DNA of 64,000 nt. It comes from Pseudoramibacter faecis (GTDB lineage Bacteria > Bacillota > Clostridia > Eubacteriales > Eubacteriaceae). Within the stretch, counting starts at the first letter, position 1; the number at the start of each line of letters is the position of its first letter. Positions 43,525 to 51,001 of this stretch are shown here, in pieces. Both the position numbers and the translations under genes were made by a program. The stretch is taken from positions 248,001 through 312,000 of the forward strand of contig NZ_JAYFFI010000001.1 of NCBI RefSeq assembly GCF_036289405.1, written 5' to 3'. The notes under the pieces were generated by a model. The model saw only the letters and a list, made by a program, of their open reading frames with translations, was not told the origin of the DNA and ran no database searches.

Positions 43525-44928
43525 TCACACCTCTTCCTCAAATGCTTCAAATCGGTGGGTTTCCACCGCAAAACGCTGCAAAAACAATTGATCGCCGCCG
43601 TCGGCGCGCTCGTCATCCGCCTCGTACCCGGGGATGCCGGCCCGGGCCTTCGCGGCCGCCACCTGCTCTGACGCCGTGGCAATGTCTCCCGTCCCCGGCA
43701 GCACCCATCCCCGGCGCAGTCCCTTTTCCGCCACCAGCCCGTCGTGCGCCGGGTCCAGCACGAAGGGGTCGTCCACATCTTCCGGCGCGCCAAACACGCT
43801 GACCGTCACCGCGAGCAGCGGCAATTCCCGACTTTCCACCGGAAAAAACCGCGGATCCTCACGCACCGCCGCGATGGCCTGGCGTGTGATCTCTTCCGCT
43901 AAGGTGGGCGCCGTGGGGCGCAGGGCACCGGCTTCCCCGCGCAGCTCGCCGTCTTTATCGACGCGGACCATCACACCGGCCATCTCCGTCAGCAGTCGCT
44001 TTTGGGCCCCGCCCGGCGCCAGGGTCTTCAGATACGCCGATGCATCCAGCTGTCTTCCTTCCCGCACCCAGACCTCGATGGCCGCCATCGCCAGGGACAC
44101 AAAGGGATCCCCCGCTTGAAGCAGCCGCCGATGCCGCTCGGCCGCCGACTGTTCATAGCGATGCAGCAAACTTTCACAGGTCGAATCCGACGTCCTCAAG
44201 TCGTAATCGATCCAACCACTGAACTGCACCCGGGCGCTGGCCGTTTCCCGGGAGAAGACCGCGGTCTTTGTGCGAATGCCGTCCAGCGCACCCAGGGCCG
44301 CCACCCAGGCCGTCAGCCCCGAGACCTTGTGCTCATAGGCCCGGCGCGGCTGCCTGAGCAGGGCATAGAAATCCTGCGCCGCCACCGCATCGGTCAATTG
44401 CTCGGCCAGCGCCAGGCCGCCGCGATCGTCTTTGAGCTGCAGCGGGGTACACACCAGGATCACCGTATCCCGCGCCATCGTCTCGACGGCCCGGCGCAAG
44501 GCGCACCCCAGCTGACATTGGGTGTAAAGGCCCGCGTTCCCCACTTCCGCCGCCGCCAGACGATAATCCGGATAAGCCCGGTCGACCGCCGCGAGCACCG
44601 CCGCCATCGACCTGGGCAGCGTCGGATCAAGTTGCCAGCGCTTTACCGCCGTGTCATTTAAATACAAAGGTTCGCAGGCCAATGCGCTCAGGCAGTCCCG
44701 CCAGGCATCCATCAACGCGAGGTCGCTTCGCCTGGCCGGCCCTTCCGCATCCGCTGCCGTCAGCTTCGGGCGGTAATAAATCGTCAGCGCGCCGCCGGCG
44801 CCCCCCGCCGAAAGACACACGATGGTCTTCGGCCGAATCCGCGCGATCTGCCGCGCCAACGCTCTCAGTCCCTGCTGACCGGTTTTACCGCCGCTGACAG
44901 CCGTCAGCCCCACACCCTTTAAATACAT
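43525..44928 (-). CDS. AmmeMemoRadiSam system protein A-like: extradiol dioxygenase-like + AMMECR1 fusion
   Basis: 467 residues. The first ~260 resemble the class III extradiol dioxygenase/MEMO-like domain found fused to AMMECR1 in Clostridia, starting near GLRALARQIARIRPKTIVCLS. The C-terminal ~180 are AMMECR1: MAGVMVRVDKDGELRG, AIAAVREDPRFFPVE, LLAVTVSVFGAPEDVDD and GLRRGWVLPG. The hallmark LRGCIG hexapeptide reads LRGEAG here. The system's partner radical SAM enzyme is not in this window. The ATG at 44926-44928 has CAGGAG six bases upstream. The system's function is not known to me; next genes are the PPOX flavoprotein and a thioesterase. Confidence 0.83.
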   Translation of the reverse strand: MYLKGVGLTAVSGGKTGQQGLRALARQIARIRPKTIVCLSAGGAGGALTIYYRPKLTAADAEGPARRSDLALMDAWRDCLSALACEPLYLNDTAVKRWQLDPTLPRSMAAVLAAVDRAYPDYRLAAAEVGNAGLYTQCQLGCALRRAVETMARDTVILVCTPLQLKDDRGGLALAEQLTDAVAAQDFYALLRQPRRAYEHKVSGLTAWVAALGALDGIRTKTAVFSRETASARVQFSGWIDYDLRTSDSTCESLLHRYEQSAAERHRRLLQAGDPFVSLAMAAIEVWVREGRQLDASAYLKTLAPGGAQKRLLTEMAGVMVRVDKDGELRGEAGALRPTAPTLAEEITRQAIAAVREDPRFFPVESRELPLLAVTVSVFGAPEDVDDPFVLDPAHDGLVAEKGLRRGWVLPGTGDIATASEQVAAAKARAGIPGYEADDERADGGDQLFLQRFAVETHRFEAFEEEV

Positions 44929-45092
44929 CACATTCTCCTGTCGATTTTTATGCAAGCATTTGCTTTTTTATGCTACACTGAAATAAATAAACAAATCCCG
45001 CGGATTCTGTTTTCCGTTCGTCCTTTACGCTTATTATACACAAGATGCGCCCATTTTAAAACGATGGCCGCGCACCCCGAAAGGAGTTTCCC

Positions 45093-46109
45093 ATGTCTGA
45101 AATGCTCTCTCATTATTTTTGTGCCCAGGATGCAAAAGCCGCCCTGTCCGACACCTCAACGCTCAAGGCCGCGATCGCCGCCCATCCGGATGCCTATAAC
45201 CTCGGCGCCCAGGGGCCGGACTTTTTCTTTTACGATCTGCTGCCCGTGCCGGGGCGCCACAATTTTCACATCAAATACGGCAGCCTGATTCACGGCAACG
45301 CCGTCGACGCGTTCTTCACCACCGGATGGCGTGCCTGCCAGGCGCTGACCGGACATGCCCGGGAAACCGCCGCGGCGTATCTCGCCGGCTTCACCGTGCA
45401 TCACTGCCTCGACAGCCAGGCTCATCCTTTTATTTATTACCACACCGGCCAGTATCAGCATGACAAGGCCACGCGCATTTTCGCCTATCTGCACAAATAT
45501 TTTGAAGTGCTCCTCGACACGGCCTATCTGCAAAACGAATACCAGATGCTCGCCGTCGACTGCGACTTTAAAAAGTGTTTTGCCGCGACCCGGGAAACGC
45601 TGGCCGTGCTTGAGCCCCTCGTCATCCGCATCATGCGCAAGACCTTCGGCGCCCCGCTCCATCCCGGCGACGTGACGCTGGCCGTTCGCGGTGCGTGCGC
45701 CGTGGCGTCCCTCCTCGCAGATCCGAATGATCGCAAGAAAAAATGCCTGCGCCCCATCGAGCACCTCGTCCGCGAGGACCTGGCGCTTTCCCGCGCGCTC
45801 TATCCCCAGTACACCAACGAGCCGCTGGTGCTCAACCTCGCCCATGATCCCTGGCACCATCCGGTCACCGGAGAGGTCCGCAGCGAAAGCTACGTCGATT
45901 TGATGCACCGCGCCAAAAAGCGCGCCGTCGCCCGCTTCGAAAAGCTCGAAGCCATCGCCGCCGGGGATGCGCCCGTCGCCGCCGAGTCCATCCACAAGCT
46001 TTACGGCAACGCGTCCTACCTCACCGGCCTCGACCTCGATACGGATCAGACCATGCAGTATTTCGATATTATCTTCCTGAAGCACGCGCATCTGCTGAAC
46101 GGGTTTTAA
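45093..46109 (+). CDS. Zinc-dependent phospholipase C family protein
   Basis: 338 residues. Zinc-ligand histidines and aspartates typical of the family are visible: MLSHYFCAQDA at the N-terminus, GAQGPDFFFYDLLP near residue 37, YGSLIHGNAVDAFF near residue 65, and FTVHHCLDSQAHPFIYYHTG near residue 105. No signal peptide is seen, which is usual for the short Clostridial form, so it is probably cytosolic. The true substrate is unproven. AAAGGAG precedes the ATG. Confidence 0.86.
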   Translation: MSEMLSHYFCAQDAKAALSDTSTLKAAIAAHPDAYNLGAQGPDFFFYDLLPVPGRHNFHIKYGSLIHGNAVDAFFTTGWRACQALTGHARETAAAYLAGFTVHHCLDSQAHPFIYYHTGQYQHDKATRIFAYLHKYFEVLLDTAYLQNEYQMLAVDCDFKKCFAATRETLAVLEPLVIRIMRKTFGAPLHPGDVTLAVRGACAVASLLADPNDRKKKCLRPIEHLVREDLALSRALYPQYTNEPLVLNLAHDPWHHPVTGEVRSESYVDLMHRAKKRAVARFEKLEAIAAGDAPVAAESIHKLYGNASYLTGLDLDTDQTMQYFDIIFLKHAHLLNGF

Positions 46110-46157
46110 ACTGCCGAATCCCGATGCGCCGCGTTTTAATTGAACGGAGGTCAAATC

Positions 46158-47102
46158 ATGCAACAAATTTATCTTGCCGGCGGCTGTTTCTGGGGCGTCC
46201 AGAAGTTCTTCGATCAGTTTGACGGGGTGATCGCCACCGAAGCGGGCTATGCCAACGGCCCGAACGCCGCCCCCGGTTATCGGGAGGTCTGCGCGGGAAG
46301 CGGACACGCCGAAACGGTGCGCGTCAGCTATGATCCGCAGAAGATCAGCCTGACCTCCCTGCTGACCGACTATTTTAAAATCATCGACCCGCTAGCCGTG
46401 AACCGGCAGGGGGCCGACGTCGGCGTGCAGTACCGCACCGGCATCTACACTGCCGACCCTGAGCAGTTGCCCGAGATCCGGGCCGTGCTGGCCCGCGAGG
46501 AACAAAAGGCCGGCGCGCCGCTGGCCGTGGAGGTGCGCCCGCTGGAAAATTTCTTCCCCGCCGAGGCCGCCCATCAAAAATACCTGGAGAAAAACCCGAA
46601 CGGCTACTGCCATATCCCCCGCGCCTTGTTTCGCCTCGGCAAAGAAAAACAAAACAAAAAACAGGAGGAAAGCGAGGCCGCCCTGCGGGCGCGCATCGGC
46701 GATCTGGCCTTTGACGTCACCCAAAATGCCGCCACCGAACCGCCCTTTACCGGCACTTACGACGATTTTTTTGAGCCGGGGCTTTACGTGGATGTGGTGA
46801 GCGGAGAACCTCTGTTCACCTCGCTGGATAAATACGATGCCGGCTGCGGCTGGCCGGCCTTCAGCCGCCCCATCACCCAGAACGCCGTCACCGAGCAAAA
46901 GGATACAAGCCACGGCCTGACGCGCACCGAAGTGCGCAGCCGCGGCGCCGATTCCCACCTGGGCCATGTGTTTAGCGACGGACCGCCGGCTTCTGGCGGG
47001 CTGCGCTACTGCATCAACGCCGCCGCCCTGCGCTTTGTTCCCTACGATGCGCTGGACGCCGAGGGTTACGGCACCTATAAAAAATGGTTTGAAGAGACGT
47101 GA
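46158..47102 (+). CDS. msrAB: Bifunctional peptide methionine sulfoxide reductase MsrA/MsrB
   Basis: 314 residues. The N-terminal MsrA has the catalytic cysteine in GGCFWGVQKFF (residue ~12), GYANGP near residue 34 and DVGVQYRTGIY near residue 94. After a KQNKKQEES linker near residue 170, MsrB shows DAGCGWPAFSRPI near residue 227, HLGHVFSDG near 268 and the active cysteine in RYCINAAAL near 286. The MsrB zinc-binding CxxC pairs are missing. It repairs both methionine sulfoxide stereoisomers. The ATG at 46158 follows GGAGG. Terminator at 47166-47206. Confidence 0.95.
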   Translation: MQQIYLAGGCFWGVQKFFDQFDGVIATEAGYANGPNAAPGYREVCAGSGHAETVRVSYDPQKISLTSLLTDYFKIIDPLAVNRQGADVGVQYRTGIYTADPEQLPEIRAVLAREEQKAGAPLAVEVRPLENFFPAEAAHQKYLEKNPNGYCHIPRALFRLGKEKQNKKQEESEAALRARIGDLAFDVTQNAATEPPFTGTYDDFFEPGLYVDVVSGEPLFTSLDKYDAGCGWPAFSRPITQNAVTEQKDTSHGLTRTEVRSRGADSHLGHVFSDGPPASGGLRYCINAAALRFVPYDALDAEGYGTYKKWFEET

Positions 47103-47165
47103 GGCCGCCATCGTCCCGACTATTCACAAGACGGCCGATGCTTCCCTGTCGTGGCCCATCCAACC

Positions 47166-47206
47166 AAAAATCCCCCGGAAGGTTTTATCGCCTCCGGGGG
47201 ATTTTT
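47166..47206. terminator. Bidirectional terminator between msrAB and the phenylacetate-CoA ligase gene
   Basis: AAAAATCCCCCGGA (47166-47179) and TCCGGGGGATTTTT (47193-47206) are perfect 14-base arms. T tracts occur on both strands and both flanking genes end here. Confidence 0.92.
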
Positions 47207-47227
47207 GCGTCTGTTGTCACTTCATTC

Positions 47228-48463
47228 TTATTCATTGCGCTCGTCGATGACCCGAGCCGTCTTTTTAGCGGAGCGAGGCAGCGAACCGATGCGTCCGGCC
47301 CGGGGTTTCACCGAGATGCCGATCATCGAGCGGAATTTTCCCGCCACGGCGGCCTCCGCCGCAGAAAGGCTCGCGCCGTCCTCCACTTCAAAGCGCAGAT
47401 GCACCGTGTCGTGGCCGGCCTCGTTGGTGATGCGCACCTGATATTCCGAGCTCACCCCGGGCACCGTCTTGAGCAAATCCTCCACCTGCCGGGGATACAT
47501 GTTCACCGCCTTCACCTTGAACATATCGTCGGTGCGTCCGAGGATCCGGTCGTGCCGCGGGAAGGGCGAGCCGCAGGGGCAGGGCCCGGGGATCAACCGG
47601 CTGATGTCGTGGGTGCGGTAACGCAAAAGCGGCGCGCCCTCCTTGCGCATCGTGGTGATCACCACCTCGCCGTATTCCCCGTCGGGGACGGGTTTTAAGG
47701 TGTCCGGATCAATGATTTCCATATAAATAAAATCGTCCCAATAGTGCAGGCCCACATGGTGATCGCAGTCGATGGAGATGCCCGGGCCATAGACCTCCGT
47801 CAAACCGTACACATCGTAAATCTCGATGCCCAGATCCGCTTTGATACGGCCGCGCATCTTGTCACCCCAGCGCTCGCTGCCGATGATGCCCTTCTTCAGC
47901 GCAATTTTGTCCCGCAGACCGCGCCGGCCGATTTCCTCGCCCAAAAGCAACGCATAAGACGAGGTGCTGGCCAGCACCGTCGTTTGCAGGTCCACCATCA
48001 TCTTGAGCTGCTTCTCGGTGTTGCCTGGCCCCATGGGCACCACCATGGCGCCGAATTTTTCGGCCCCGGCCTGAAAGCCGATGCCCGCCGTCCACAGGCC
48101 GTAGCCCGGCGTGATCTGGATGCGGTCCCTCGGGGTCATCCCCATCATCTGATAGCATCGGGCGAACATCGTCGCCCAGTCGGCCACGTCCTTCGCCGTA
48201 TAGGGAATGATCACCGGATCGCCCGTCGTTCCCGACGACGAGTGAATGCGCACGATCTGTTCGTCGGGCACCGCCTGAAGTCCCAAAGGATAAACCTTGC
48301 GCAGATCATCCTTCTCGCTAAAGGGCAGGGCTTCAAAATCGGCCATGGTTTTCACATCTCCGACCGCGACGCCGTGTTCTTCAAATATTTTCTGATAAAA
48401 GGGGCTGCACTCGGCCACCCGCTGCACGCAATCGATCAATTGCCGGATCGGTTTTGCTCTCAT
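47228..48463 (-). CDS. Phenylacetate-CoA ligase-like (arylacetate-CoA ligase)
   Basis: 411 residues, ANL superfamily, PaaK type: IHSSSGTTGDPVIIPYT near residue 87 (ATP loop), VYGLTEVYGPG near residue 230, YGEVVITTMRKEGAPLLRYR near residue 285, and GRTDDMFKVKAVNMYPRQVE near residue 322. Activates phenylacetate or a related arylacetate with ATP and CoA. In amino-acid-fermenting Clostridia it is linked to aromatic amino acid breakdown. The start ATG (48461-48463) has AAGGAG eight bases upstream, and the leader carries a T-box whose apparent specifier is UGG, hinting at indoleacetate as the physiological substrate (inference). Confidence 0.9.
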   Translation of the reverse strand: MRAKPIRQLIDCVQRVAECSPFYQKIFEEHGVAVGDVKTMADFEALPFSEKDDLRKVYPLGLQAVPDEQIVRIHSSSGTTGDPVIIPYTAKDVADWATMFARCYQMMGMTPRDRIQITPGYGLWTAGIGFQAGAEKFGAMVVPMGPGNTEKQLKMMVDLQTTVLASTSSYALLLGEEIGRRGLRDKIALKKGIIGSERWGDKMRGRIKADLGIEIYDVYGLTEVYGPGISIDCDHHVGLHYWDDFIYMEIIDPDTLKPVPDGEYGEVVITTMRKEGAPLLRYRTHDISRLIPGPCPCGSPFPRHDRILGRTDDMFKVKAVNMYPRQVEDLLKTVPGVSSEYQVRITNEAGHDTVHLRFEVEDGASLSAAEAAVAGKFRSMIGISVKPRAGRIGSLPRSAKKTARVIDERNE

Positions 48464-48496
48464 CAAAATCTCCTTTGTTTCGCTTTTTCGTCCATC

Positions 48497-48740
48497 AAAA
48501 AAACAGGCCCTGCCCATGGGACAAAAGCCTGACCTCTGCGGTACCACCCAAATTAACGCGCACGCGTTCCCTCGTTTTTGCGTGGTAACGGGCATTGCCG
48601 GCGCCGCCTACTGCCGGCATGCCGGGTTCGGGCCGCGTTCTCAGGGCCATTCGCCTGCGGGGGCTGCGCCGGCTTTCACCTGTCCCGGCTCGCTGAGGCA
48701 CCCCCTTCGCGGGCTACTCTTCCTGATCATCACTTTTGGT
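48497..48740 (-). ncRNA. T-box riboswitch, apparent tryptophan (UGG) specifier
   Basis: Minus strand. Stem I begins with GATGATCAGGAAGAGTAG (loop with AGTA). The specifier context is GCGAATGGCCCTGAG, in which UGG (complement of 48647-48649) sits where the codon is expected before CCTGAG. The T-box core TTGGGTGGTACCGCAG lies at 48536-48549. The terminator CAGGC ... GCCTG is followed by seven T (complement of 48497-48503). Uncharged tRNA would favour read-through into the ligase gene at 48463. A one-base shift to AUG (Met) is the main alternative reading. Confidence 0.88.
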
Positions 48741-48748
48741 TCGGCCCC

Positions 48749-48777
48749 AGCCTATCACGCTTGACCGTGAAAGTCAA
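48749..48777 (-). promoter_or_regulatory. Promoter of the T-box leader, overlapped by an inverted repeat
   Basis: On the minus strand, TTGACT (48772-48777), a 17-base spacer and TAGGCT (48749-48754). The perfect inverted repeat GCTTGAC (48759-48765)/GTCAAGC (48773-48779) covers the -35 box and could be a repressor site. Confidence 0.6.
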
Positions 48778-48900
48778 GCGGCGATTCTTTGCGGATGAGC
48801 CCTCTCCCGAGTGCGCCGGCGCTCATTGCACATTCAAAGATCATGCGTCGGCCGAAAACGTAAATATCGATGGCCAACACGCCTGTCTACCATCCGATTC

Positions 48901-49408
48901 TCATGCTCTTATGACTGCATCATCGCGTCGAAAATGAATGCCGCGGGAGCGCAGCCCCATGCCGCAAAGCTTACTGTATGCCTCTTTTCGTGTCCAGATC
49001 CGTGTGAATGTCAGCGCGTCATCAACAATCATCTCATCTTCAGCCGTCGAAAAAACCGCGCGCTATGGACTGGCCGTCGGTGATTTTTTCAATATCCACA
49101 CCGTTATTGCCGTTGCCAAAGTTGAAGACCGCGTATCTGCCGCTGTGAGACATACTAAACGCCTGAGCGCTGCGATTCGCATATAAATTTCCAAATGACG
49201 ATTTTTTCAAAGACACATAATCCGTATCCGCTACATCGAAGAAATGCTTTATCAACACCCCTGCACAAAGGCCGCGTTTTTTATCCGCCTGATTTTTGAA
49301 TTGCTCAATCTGTCCTTTATGCGCTGCCCATAATCCGAAATCCGGCGAAGCCTGCATGCCGTTTAAAAATAACGCCTCGGCAGAAAACGCGTTCGTGCAA
49401 AGGACCAT
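48901..49408 (-). pseudogene. Sfp-type 4'-phosphopantetheinyl transferase, frameshifted and shortened
   Basis: The first frame gives FSMSHSGRYAVFNFG and GVDIEKITDG, the Sfp magnesium/CoA motifs (Asp and Glu of VDIE), then stops at ARGFFDG. The next frame continues with FSTAEDEMIVDDAL and IWTRKEAYSKLCGMGL, the family's WxxKEA motif, and ends after RDDAVIRA. The switch lies at a run of six T (complement of 49050-49055). After the KEA motif only about 20 residues remain, where Sfp has about 75. It is adjacent to the nonribosomal peptide genes and would normally activate their carrier domains. Either it is inactive, or the sequence has a homopolymer error and a late truncation. Confidence 0.75.
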
Positions 49409-49428
49409 ACTAAAGAGGTGCCTTCACT

Positions 49429-50940
49429 TTATCTGTCTCTCAAGATCTTGTTTGTCGCCGTTTTGGGAAAAGGTGTCTCTCTGATAATATGCCGACAAAG
49501 CAGGCGGCTGAGCGGAAGCGTCAAATTCAGCTCGCGAATACATTTTTCAATCATGGCGGAGGCAGTGGCGCTGTCAAATGCCGGCGCCGGATAAATCTCT
49601 GCGGTCAGTTGATTATTCTGGCTGAACACAATGACTTCCTCAACCGCGTCACATGCCATCAGGCCGTTTTCATAATGTTCCGGCGAAATATTGACGCCGT
49701 TATCCATAATGATCAGGTTCTTTTTTCTCCCCGTCAGATATAGAAATCCGTCCGAATCCACATATCCAAGATCGCCGGTTTTAAACCATCCGTCAGGCGA
49801 CAAAGCCTCTGCATTGGCTTTGTCGTCCTTATAATACCCTTTCATGACGTTTGGCCCTTTAATCCAGATTTCGTTGTTTTCAATGCGAATCTGTTCACCG
49901 CAGATAATTTTCCCGACCGAATACTTCTTAACATCTGCAATCGCGTTGGTGGCAATTTGCGGCGCGCATTCCGTCATGCCATAACCCACTCGAATTGTCA
50001 CACCCATTTCTGAAAATATATCGATATAATCGGGTGGCAGATGAGCCCCGCCACAGACAATCTGTCTAAGATTTCCTCCTGTAACCAGATGCATGGCTTC
50101 TTTTTCAGAGACGCCCTTTTTCCTGGCCGTACTGGCGATCCAAAGCCGCAGCATTTTAACAATAATCGGCACGCAGGCAATGTGGGTGGGTTGCGCAAGA
50201 GCCAGATGCTCTGTCAAATGGGCAATCGTATCATTCAGATACAGGTTGCAGTGCAGATATAACGGAATCAGAAGTTCCACGACACATCCATACGCATGAT
50301 AAAAAGGCAGCATGGAGAACATCGTCGCATTATACCATCGAAACTGACAATCTTCGCTGACGATGGCGGTGTTTGAAATCAAATTGCGATGTGTGAGCAT
50401 GACTGCTTTGGGTTCACCGGAGGTGCCGGATGTAAAAAAAATACTGCACACATCCGCCTCTTCCGGCCTCTCAAAAATATTGGCGTCGCATCCATCAGCG
50501 ATCGGGCTGCCTTTTTCAAAATCCGCCATGCACATCTTGAATTTAAACACATATCCCTGTTCCGCCATCGTCTGGATTTTTTCGATTGCTGTGCTGTCAT
50601 AAATAACCGCATCGACATCCGCCTTGCGAAAAAGCTTTTGAAGATACGATGCGGGCAGAGTAGGATCTGTCAGCACGGTCACATTCTTTGTCATAGCCAC
50701 CGCAAGATAGGCAACACACCAGCCAAAGGTTTTTTCTCCAACGAGGGCAATATGATGTCCGTTGCCGCAGGCGGCGATCCGTGCGGCATTTTTCTGTACC
50801 AGCTGTGCAAACTCGGCTGACGTGTGTAGCATACGTCGGCCTGAGCGCAGCTCTACAATTTTATGTTCCTGTCCGCAGGCTTTCGATTGTTCTGCAGCGA
50901 ACCTTGCCAATTCGCCAACTATTTTAATTTTTTCACTCAT
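49429..50940 (-). CDS. Stand-alone acyl/aryl-AMP ligase (ANL family)
   Basis: 503 residues, no carrier domain. Motifs: FFTSGTSGEPKAVMLTH near residue 177 (P-loop), VGYGMTECAPQIATN near 318, WFKTGDLGYVDSDGFLYLTG near 386, and the catalytic lysine in PKTATNKIL near the end. The size and motifs resemble fatty-acyl- or aryl-CoA/AMP ligases. Located last in the operon, it may activate the starter acid for the synthetase, but no separate aryl or acyl carrier protein is visible in the window. The ATG at 50938-50940 is preceded by AAGGAA; an adjacent upstream ATG is equally possible. It is 61 bases after the permease gene. Confidence 0.85.
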   Translation of the reverse strand: MSEKIKIVGELARFAAEQSKACGQEHKIVELRSGRRMLHTSAEFAQLVQKNAARIAACGNGHHIALVGEKTFGWCVAYLAVAMTKNVTVLTDPTLPASYLQKLFRKADVDAVIYDSTAIEKIQTMAEQGYVFKFKMCMADFEKGSPIADGCDANIFERPEEADVCSIFFTSGTSGEPKAVMLTHRNLISNTAIVSEDCQFRWYNATMFSMLPFYHAYGCVVELLIPLYLHCNLYLNDTIAHLTEHLALAQPTHIACVPIIVKMLRLWIASTARKKGVSEKEAMHLVTGGNLRQIVCGGAHLPPDYIDIFSEMGVTIRVGYGMTECAPQIATNAIADVKKYSVGKIICGEQIRIENNEIWIKGPNVMKGYYKDDKANAEALSPDGWFKTGDLGYVDSDGFLYLTGRKKNLIIMDNGVNISPEHYENGLMACDAVEEVIVFSQNNQLTAEIYPAPAFDSATASAMIEKCIRELNLTLPLSRLLCRHIIRETPFPKTATNKILRDR

Positions 50941-51001
50941 CATTCTTTTCCTTATGTGCGGCGGAAGCACCGCCTGCAATCAGTGGTGTGATTTCATCTG
51001 G

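Noticed and set aside
45156..46307. A 383-codon open frame on the minus strand
   Set aside because: It is antisense to the phospholipase C-like gene and the msrAB start, with no recognisable domain or binding site.
48647..48649. Reading the T-box specifier as AUG (Met)
   Set aside because: The GAA-NNN-CCTGAG context favours UGG by analogy with other T-boxes; AUG is kept as an alternative only, since no covariance model could be run.
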